In this document: one piece after another, positions 63,587-64,000 of the stretch | Numbering within the stretch: position 1 is the first letter of the stretch | Layout of the letters: each line of letters begins with the position of its first letter | Source of the DNA: Arenicellales bacterium | GTDB lineage: Bacteria; Pseudomonadota; Gammaproteobacteria; Arenicellales; JAJDZL01 | DNA: 64,000 bases | NCBI GenBank assembly: GCA_958295885.1 | Contig: OY282380.1 | Location: 2,666,001-2,730,000, forward strand | Direction of reading: 5' to 3' | Notes under the pieces: generated by a model | The model's input: the letters and a program-made list of their open reading frames with translations, nothing else | What the model was told of the DNA's origin: nothing | Database searches by the model: none | Translations under genes and position numbers: made by a program

Positions 63587-64000
63587 ATGATATACAACAA
63601 TTTCGAAGAAGGTTTGGACTCAATAATGTTTCCTATCCGGGAGGCAAATGTATATGTTGATACCGGCACCGGAACTGGGAGATATAGACTCATTCCCAAT
63701 AAGAAAGCTATAATCAATAGCAATACCAATAAGGTGCTATCCGTAGTAAGCGAAAATTACCAAGTTCTTCACAATTACACCGCTCTTGAACTTGCACGAA
63801 AGTGTTGCGAAGTGGCATTTCCCAATACTACCCCTGCCAAATGGGAAGTTTTTAGTGTCGAAGCGCCGCTTACACATGCTCATTGCCGTATCGACATTCA
63901 GCATAATGGCGAAATTCCTGACTATGACTGGTCTTTTGGGCAAGACAAAAAGGATCGATTCAAGCCATTTATTCGAGTTTGTAACAGTTACAACAGAACT
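63587..64000 (+). CDS. DUF932 phage/plasmid-like protein, cut by window edge
   Basis: 138 codons visible, open to the edge: MIYNNFEEGLDSIMFPIREA, NKKAIINSNTNKVLSVVSEN then YQVLHNYTALELARKCCEVA. DUF932 proteins are about 300 aa and occur on phages and plasmids; the role is unclear. An A-rich stretch before the ATG replaces a clear ribosome site. Confidence 0.7.
   Translation, partial: MIYNNFEEGLDSIMFPIREANVYVDTGTGTGRYRLIPNKKAIINSNTNKVLSVVSENYQVLHNYTALELARKCCEVAFPNTTPAKWEVFSVEAPLTHAHCRIDIQHNGEIPDYDWSFGQDKKDRFKPFIRVCNSYNRT

Noticed and set aside
1-64000. CRISPR array
   Set aside because: No short direct repeat with regular spacer-sized intervals; the J-sites are 1-11 kb apart.
1-64000. Integron integrase in the window
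   Set aside because: No tyrosine-recombinase R-H-R-Y pattern or IntI-like frame was found, so the array idea rests on the sites alone.

Overview
The window is an accessory, insertion-sequence-choked stretch of a bacterial chromosome or large plasmid. A Fur-regulatable LbtU-type outer-membrane porin points to a Gammaproteobacterium. The mix of Uma2, DUF433/DUF5615, BrnTA, AbiE, HipBA, NYN and RHH-Fic modules with heavy IS decay resembles large sulfur bacteria of the Thiotrichales, but that placement is only a guess. There are no rRNA or intact tRNA genes, no CRISPR array, no core-metabolism operon and no recognisable site-specific recombinase of the IntI or tyrosine type.

Layout. 1-3.2 kb: an IS110 transposase, a dead IS1595, a VapBC-type pair and IS debris. 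3.2-11.8 kb: one ISNCY-type element opened by four further insertions in five nested layers: ISNCY contains IS3 and, separately, IS110; the IS110 contains a TniA/TniB-like element (DDE transposase plus ExeA-type ATPase); that element contains a 469-bp MITE. Target duplications can be read at three of the four junctions. 11.8-64 kb: an array-like region in which short modules (mostly toxin-antitoxin pairs and small nucleases) alternate with IS remnants. The modules are Uma2, an unknown two-gene unit, AbiE, VOC, BrnTA, three coiled-coil nucleases, AbrB-PIN, DUF433-DUF5615 (three copies), HigBA (two families), HipBA, RHH-Fic (two copies), RHH-PIN, GNAT-methyltransferase, NYN, DUF6884-GIY-YIG and DUF932.

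A recurring junction sequence ('J-site', core GTTCGGATACGTTGCGACCG followed by KGCCCACC) occurs 17 times between 11.8 and 63.6 kb. All copies found are on the + strand, even though the neighbouring modules are transcribed in either direction, and each copy sits at the left edge of a module. Two module types are present twice, and in both the two copies start to match at or within a few bases of the end of the J-site. This is integron-like or MITE-like behaviour without a visible integrase, and I regard it as the most interesting signal here. Two longer repeats end in a J-site: R1 (about 370 bp, whose left third is a decayed IS3 5' end) and R2 (about 400 bp, carrying a helix-turn-helix fragment on the minus strand).

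Decay is strong and uneven. In several toxin-antitoxin pairs the toxin is broken and the antitoxin is open (DUF5615 three times, AbiEii, one PIN, one HigB). A LbtU-type porin at 33.8 kb lies between diverged inverted repeats of about 190 bp whose inner tips match the ISNCY terminal repeat. An IS4-type element at 29-31.5 kb encodes a DruA-like (DUF4338) domain fused to a complete DDE transposase.
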